Below are positions 32,070-35,814 of a DNA stretch of 35,814 nt, one piece after another; position 1 is the first letter of the stretch, and each line of letters opens with the position of its first letter. The DNA lies in NCBI GenBank assembly GCA_017881185.1, contig JADGRE010000033.1, positions 1 through 35,814 on the forward strand, given 5' to 3'. Origin of the DNA: Pseudomonadota bacterium. Lineage in GTDB: Bacteria; Myxococcota_A; Polyangia; Polyangiales; JAFGIB01. A model generated the notes under the pieces. That model searched no databases. It had not been told where the DNA came from and saw only the letters and a list, made by a program, of their open reading frames with translations. A program made the translations under genes and the position numbers.

Positions 32070-33107
32070 ATGGCCACTGCCGATTGGTTCGCCGTACGCA
32101 AACCCCTGTCCCCCAAGCGCTCGAACTTGCTGGCAGTGCTGGCGTTCGTGTTGCCCTTGGGGACTTGGTCGGCCGTGAGCTATCTGCCCTTCGTGTGGCA
32201 TCCGCTCGTGGAGGTGCAGAAGCCTGGCAGCGTGGACTACTTCGTCAGCGGCATGCTCATCGACAAGGAAGAGTTCGTCGCGCAAAACCGCAAGGCCGCG
32301 GCGGCCGGCCACGCGCTCGCGGTGGGCGAGCCGCGCAACCCGATCTATCTGCCGGCGCCGCACCGTGTGGTGCGCGCGCTCTACACTGCGTTCCTCGCGC
32401 CGCCGCGCTTGCCGACCGAACCGTGGCTGCACCAGAGCCTGTGGCAGAGCATCCAGGTCATCTTCTGGGGCTTCATGTTGTCGTCGGCGCTGGGCGTGCC
32501 GCTGGGCATCTTGTGCGGCACCTTCGCGTTCTTCTCCAAGCTGCAGGAGCCGTTCGTCGAGTTCTTCCGTTATCTCCCCGCACCTGCGTTCGGCGCACTT
32601 GCAGTGGCCGTGCTCGGCATCTACGACGCGCCGAAGATTGCCATCATCTTCATCGGCACCTTCTTCCAACAGGTGCTGGTGGTCGCGAACACCACGCGCA
32701 AGCTCGAGCTGCCGCTCATCGAAGCCGCGCAGACGCTGGGCGCGAGCAAGCGTCAGTTGGTGTTCAAGGTCGTGGTGCCAGGCGTCATCGTCGATCTGTA
32801 CACCGACATGCGCATCTTGCTCGGTTGGGCTTGGACCTACCTGATCGTGGCCGAAATGGTGGGCACCACCAGCGGCATCACCTACTTCATCAATCAACAG
32901 GCGCGCTACCGCAACTACGAGAACGTGTACGCCGCGATCATGCTCATCGGCCTGATCGGCCTCGGCAGTGATCTGGTCCTCGGGCGCATCGGTCGTCACC
33001 TGTTTCCATGGCGCGCCGAAGCCCAGGGCGCGGGCGCTTCCAACTTGCTGCGCCTCTTCGTACCCAAGCGCGCGCGTCGGCGTGCTGCTGCGGGTGTCGC
33101 GGCGTGA
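32070..33107 (+). CDS. ABC transporter permease, guanidine/urea-type
   Basis: 345 residues, of the nitrate/taurine/sulfonate permease family (SsuC/TauC-like). The first helix (about 20-45) is followed by a long extracytoplasmic insert (about 48-120) with [16 protein letters not shown], characteristic of the permeases linked to DUF1989 proteins. Five more helices follow. The ATPase-docking EAA loop is clear: [20 protein letters not shown] (about 222-241). GAGGTG lies five bases before the ATG at 32070, which fixes the start. The ATPase gene starts inside its stop (GTGA overlap). Confidence 0.9.
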   Translation: MATADWFAVRKPLSPKRSNLLAVLAFVLPLGTWSAVSYLPFVWHPLVEVQKPGSVDYFVSGMLIDKEEFVAQNRKAAAAGHALAVGEPRNPIYLPAPHRVVRALYTAFLAPPRLPTEPWLHQSLWQSIQVIFWGFMLSSALGVPLGILCGTFAFFSKLQEPFVEFFRYLPAPAFGALAVAVLGIYDAPKIAIIFIGTFFQQVLVVANTTRKLELPLIEAAQTLGASKRQLVFKVVVPGVIVDLYTDMRILLGWAWTYLIVAEMVGTTSGITYFINQQARYRNYENVYAAIMLIGLIGLGSDLVLGRIGRHLFPWRAEAQGAGASNLLRLFVPKRARRRAAAGVAA

Positions 33108-34000
33108 ACCTCGTACTGCCCAGTTACCGCGAGCAAGCCCCCGAGGTCGCCGCGCGCTTCGCCAAGCTGTACGAGCGCGCCGTCGTGCTCGAAGTGAAAG
33201 AGCTCGCGCGCCGCTTCGCTTCCGACGAGGGAACGGTCGCAGCGCTCGAAGGCATCTCGTTTCGCGCGCACCGCCGTGAGCTGATCTGCGTGATCGGCCC
33301 GTCGGGCTGTGGCAAGTCCACGCTGATCCGCATCCTGGCGGGCCTCGACGAGCAGAGCGACGGACAGATGTTGCTCGATGGCAAGCCCGTGCGCGGCCCC
33401 GGTCCCGATCGCGGCATGGTGTTCCAGGGCTACACGCTGTTCCCGTGGCGCACCGTGATTCAGAACGTGATGTTCGGCCTGGAGATGCGCGGCCACGATC
33501 GCAGCACCGCCGAGCTCGAAGCCATGGAGTGGGTCGAGATCGTCGGCTTGGGTCGCTTCGCCAACGCGTATCCGTATCAGCTCTCGGGCGGCATGAAGCA
33601 GCGCGTGGCGATCGCCCGCGCGCTCGCCAACCGCCCGCGCATCCTGTTCATGGACGAGCCCTTCGCCGCGCTCGACGCGCAGACGCGCGCGCAGATGCAG
33701 AGCTATCTCTTGCAGCTGTGGAAGCAGATCGACATCACCATCGTGTTCGTGACGCACGATCTCGAAGAGGCCGTGTACCTCGCCGACCGCATCGTGGTGC
33801 TCGGCACGCACCCCGGGCACATCAAAGAGATCGTGGAAGTGCCCGTGCCGCGGCCGCGCACACGCGAGCAGATGATCTCCCCGGTCTTCATCGCCACCAA
33901 GAAACACCTGGAGTCGTTGATCCACGCGCGCGACACGGACACCGAGACCGAGTCGCTTCCCCCCATCCGCATGACGCAAGTCGGCGACGAGGTCGAGTGA
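33104..34000 (+). CDS. ABC transporter ATP-binding protein, guanidine/urea-type
   Basis: 298 residues from a GTG that overlaps the permease stop. All ATPase motifs are present: Walker A GPSGCGKS (65-72), Q-loop Gln108 in [12 protein letters not shown], signature [15 protein letters not shown] (160-174), Walker [12 protein letters not shown] (181-191) and switch His218 in [10 protein letters not shown]. The [10 protein letters not shown] stretch is typical of nitrate/taurine/sulfonate family importers. The N-terminal 25 residues before the fold and the C-terminal tail (about 270-298) are extensions. It powers the import of the compound bound by the lipoprotein encoded two genes earlier. Confidence 0.92.
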   Translation: MNLVLPSYREQAPEVAARFAKLYERAVVLEVKELARRFASDEGTVAALEGISFRAHRRELICVIGPSGCGKSTLIRILAGLDEQSDGQMLLDGKPVRGPGPDRGMVFQGYTLFPWRTVIQNVMFGLEMRGHDRSTAELEAMEWVEIVGLGRFANAYPYQLSGGMKQRVAIARALANRPRILFMDEPFAALDAQTRAQMQSYLLQLWKQIDITIVFVTHDLEEAVYLADRIVVLGTHPGHIKEIVEVPVPRPRTREQMISPVFIATKKHLESLIHARDTDTETESLPPIRMTQVGDEVE

Positions 34001-34002
34001 CC

Positions 34003-34737
34003 ATGAGCCCAACCCAGATCCCGAGCGACAGACTGCTACTCACCGAGACCGTGCCGGGCGGCGCGATGTGGTCGCAGGTGCTGCGCAGACATCAGACGCT
34101 GTGCGTCACCGACCTCGACGGTGGCGCCAACGTCGCGCTCTTGCTCTACAACCGCGACTTGCTCATCGAGCGCTACAACATGCCCGATACGCTCAAGTCG
34201 CAACACACCGCGTTCTTGACCAAGGGCCACGTGCTGTATTCCGACATGGGCCGCGTGCTGTGCTCCATCACCGAAGACAGCTGCGGTTGGCACGACACCG
34301 TCTGCGGCATCGGCGACGCCAAGCTCACGCGCAGCAAGTACGGCGAGACGCGCTACCAGGAGCATCGCAACACGCGTCTGCGTAACGCGCGCGACGAGCT
34401 GCTCACCGAGCTCGCCAAGTGGGGCATGGGCCTGCGCGATCTGGTGCCCAACGTGAACCTGTTCTCCAAAGTCGCGCCCGACGAAGCAGGCCAGCTGCAG
34501 TTCGTGAGCGACCATTCACGGCCGGGCTCGTGCGTGCAGCTGCGCGCGGAGATGAACGTGCTGGTGGTGCTCAGCACCTGCCCGCATCCGCTCGATCCGA
34601 GCAAGCACTACGGCCGCAAGGCGATCGAGCTGCAGGTGTACCGCGGCGACGCGCCCAGCGCCGACGATCTCTGCCGCACGTCGTGTCCGGAGAACGAGCG
34701 CGGCTTTCAGAACACCGAACGCATGTTTCTCGGCTGA
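34003..34737 (+). CDS. DUF1989 protein, UAAP1-type; probable carboxyguanidine deiminase subunit
   Basis: 244 residues. It belongs to the urea amidolyase-associated protein 1 family (DUF1989). The conserved motif DSCGWHDTVCG (about 92-102, Cys94 and His97) is matched in its partner and probably binds metal. A later Cys in STCPHP completes a possible site. In recent work on Pseudomonas, the UAAP1/UAAP2 pair forms the carboxyguanidine deiminase CgdAB, which removes ammonia from carboxyguanidine to give allophanate. I cannot say which subunit name applies. It starts two bases after the ATPase stop, so it is in the same operon. Confidence 0.88.
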   Translation: MSPTQIPSDRLLLTETVPGGAMWSQVLRRHQTLCVTDLDGGANVALLLYNRDLLIERYNMPDTLKSQHTAFLTKGHVLYSDMGRVLCSITEDSCGWHDTVCGIGDAKLTRSKYGETRYQEHRNTRLRNARDELLTELAKWGMGLRDLVPNVNLFSKVAPDEAGQLQFVSDHSRPGSCVQLRAEMNVLVVLSTCPHPLDPSKHYGRKAIELQVYRGDAPSADDLCRTSCPENERGFQNTERMFLG

Positions 34738-34767
34738 GCAACCCCAACGCCCACCCACAGGACAGCC

Positions 34768-35424
34768 ATGGATCGAATCAGCCAACCGCCCATCGCAAGT
34801 CGCCTAGAGCCGCACCGCGCCTCGCGCGACATCAATGTGCCCGCGGGCGAGCCGTGGCTCGGCCGCATCGACAAGGGCCAGCTCTTCCGCATCGTCGATC
34901 TCGAAGGCAACCAGGCGGTGGACACCTTGTTCTTCAGCGCGGCCGATCCGCGCGAGCGCTACAGCGCGTCGGACACGATCCGCCTGCAGGGCAGCTTGTA
35001 TCTCACGACCGGCAGCGTACTGCGCTCCACGCTCGGCAACCCGATGCTCAGCATCGTCGCCGACACCTGCGGCCGGCACGACACGCTCGGCGGCGCCTGC
35101 TCGTCGGAGAGCAACACCGTGCGCTACGGCCACCACACGCGCCACATGCACTCGTGCCGTGACAACTTCTTGCTCGCCGCGGCCACCTCCGGCATGCGCC
35201 TCGAGAAGCGCGACCTCACCTGCAACATCAACTTTTTCATGAACGTGCCCGTCACGCCCGCAGGTAAGCTCACCTTCGAAGACGGCATCTCCGCCGGCGG
35301 CAAGTACGTGGAGATGCGCGCCGAGATGGACGTGCTCTGCCTTATTTCCAACTGTCCGCAGCTCAACAACCCCTGCAATGCCTACAACCCCACGCCCATT
35401 CGCCTACTGATCTGGAACGCGTGA
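34768..35424 (+). CDS. DUF1989 protein, UAAP2-type; probable carboxyguanidine deiminase subunit
   Basis: 218 residues. It is the second DUF1989 member, of the urea amidolyase-associated protein 2 family. It carries [18 protein letters not shown] (about 99-116, Cys101 and His104), parallel to the motif in the preceding protein, and [12 protein letters not shown] near the C-terminus. With its partner it should form the heteromeric deiminase that converts carboxyguanidine to allophanate plus ammonia, feeding the allophanate hydrolase encoded at the left end of the locus. AGGA lies about six bases before the ATG. The gap to the previous gene is 30 bases and to the carboxylase four bases, indicating one operon. 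Confidence 0.88.
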   Translation: MDRISQPPIASRLEPHRASRDINVPAGEPWLGRIDKGQLFRIVDLEGNQAVDTLFFSAADPRERYSASDTIRLQGSLYLTTGSVLRSTLGNPMLSIVADTCGRHDTLGGACSSESNTVRYGHHTRHMHSCRDNFLLAAATSGMRLEKRDLTCNINFFMNVPVTPAGKLTFEDGISAGGKYVEMRAEMDVLCLISNCPQLNNPCNAYNPTPIRLLIWNA

Positions 35425-35428
35425 GCTC

Positions 35429-35814
35429 ATGTTCGACAAAGTCCTGATCGCCAATCGCGGCGAGATCGCCTGCCGCGTCTTGCGCACGTTGAAGAAGCTG
35501 GCCGTCCGCTCGGTCGCCGTCTACTCGGAAGCCGACGCGCACGCGCTGCATGCGCTCTGGGCCGACGAGGCCGTGTGCATTGGCCCTTCACCGGTGTCCG
35601 AGAGCTATCTGCGCGTCGATCACATTCTGGAAGCCGCCAAGCGCACGGGCGCACAGGCGATCCACCCGGGCTATGGCTTCCTGAGCGAAAACGCCCAGTT
35701 TGCAAGCGCCTGCGAAGCTGCGGGCATTCGCTTCATCGGCCCAACCGCCGATCAGATCCGTCGCTTCGGGCTCAAGCACGCCGCGCGAGCGCTCGCAGTG
35801 GAGGCCAAGGTGCC
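35429..35814 (+). CDS. biotin-dependent guanidine/urea carboxylase, N-terminal part (runs off window)
   Basis: The first 128 codons of a biotin carboxylase domain, cut by the window end. It opens with [20 protein letters not shown], then [10 protein letters not shown], then [15 protein letters not shown] and [20 protein letters not shown]. The FGLKHxAR segment is that of urea/guanidine carboxylases; acetyl-CoA carboxylase BC subunits usually have a DK-type segment there. The full protein should be about 1200 residues, with carboxyltransferase and biotinyl domains. Given the adjacent DUF1989 pair, its substrate is more likely guanidine (giving carboxyguanidine) than urea, but the specificity residues lie outside the window. 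Confidence 0.88.
   Translation, partial: MFDKVLIANRGEIACRVLRTLKKLAVRSVAVYSEADAHALHALWADEAVCIGPSPVSESYLRVDHILEAAKRTGAQAIHPGYGFLSENAQFASACEAAGIRFIGPTADQIRRFGLKHAARALAVEAKV

Overview
The window is about 36 kb of GC-rich Gram-negative DNA, and every gene in it looks chromosomal. The best guess for the source is a member of the Myxococcota (Polyangiales-like). This rests on the strong G/C third-position bias, on several predicted lipoproteins with Asp-Ala-Gly rich linkers after the lipid-attachment Cys, on a soluble Ser/Thr kinase with an HRDVTPPN loop, on very large TPR/DUF3857 envelope proteins, and on a hybrid histidine kinase. No rRNA, tRNA, CRISPR array, insertion sequence or prophage gene was found. 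The assignment is an inference, since there is no marker gene in the window.

Layout. 94-2556 (minus): an outer-membrane porin-like protein, a small PstS-like binding protein and a small Cys-rich lipoprotein in one tight operon. 2779-3471 (minus): a second Cys-rich lipoprotein. 3636-6156 (minus): an ECF sigma factor, a ChrR-like cupin and an RlmI-type rRNA methyltransferase, all overlapping by a few bases. 6255-6764 (plus): a two-CBS-domain protein. 6797-7930 (minus): a di-heme cytochrome c lipoprotein. 7962-15448 (minus): two giant tandem paralogues with TPR, DUF3857 and transglutaminase-like regions. 15495-17456 (minus): a membrane hybrid histidine kinase. 17574-18083 (plus): a CcdC-like membrane protein. 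18120-20575 (minus): a TesB-like thioesterase and a two-gene coiled-coil/OmpA-like cassette. 20759-23544 (plus): an APH-fold phosphotransferase coupled to a polytopic GT-C-like membrane protein. 23652-24238 (plus): a VapBC toxin-antitoxin pair. 24408-25358 (minus): a Ser/Thr protein kinase. 25472-27968 (minus): two overlapping outer-membrane beta-barrel genes. 28026-28772 (minus): a lipoprotein.

28862-35814 is a nitrogen-scavenging locus. Allophanate hydrolase (atzF) is transcribed leftward. Divergently from it run a substrate-binding lipoprotein, an ABC permease, an ABC ATPase, two DUF1989 proteins (the 'urea amidolyase-associated' pair, now known as carboxyguanidine deiminase subunits) and the start of a biotin-dependent carboxylase that runs off the window. 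Together these read as guanidine uptake, carboxylation to carboxyguanidine, deimination to allophanate and hydrolysis to ammonia and CO2. The same carboxylase family was historically annotated as urea carboxylase.

Most promising for follow-up: the guanidine locus with its divergent atzF and lipid-anchored binding protein; the giant paralogue pair in which one copy has lost the transglutaminase Cys and Asp; the ChrR-like anti-sigma candidate that contains no cysteine; and the vapBC promoter, which predicts a leaderless transcript. No clearly new multi-gene defence or mobile system was seen.
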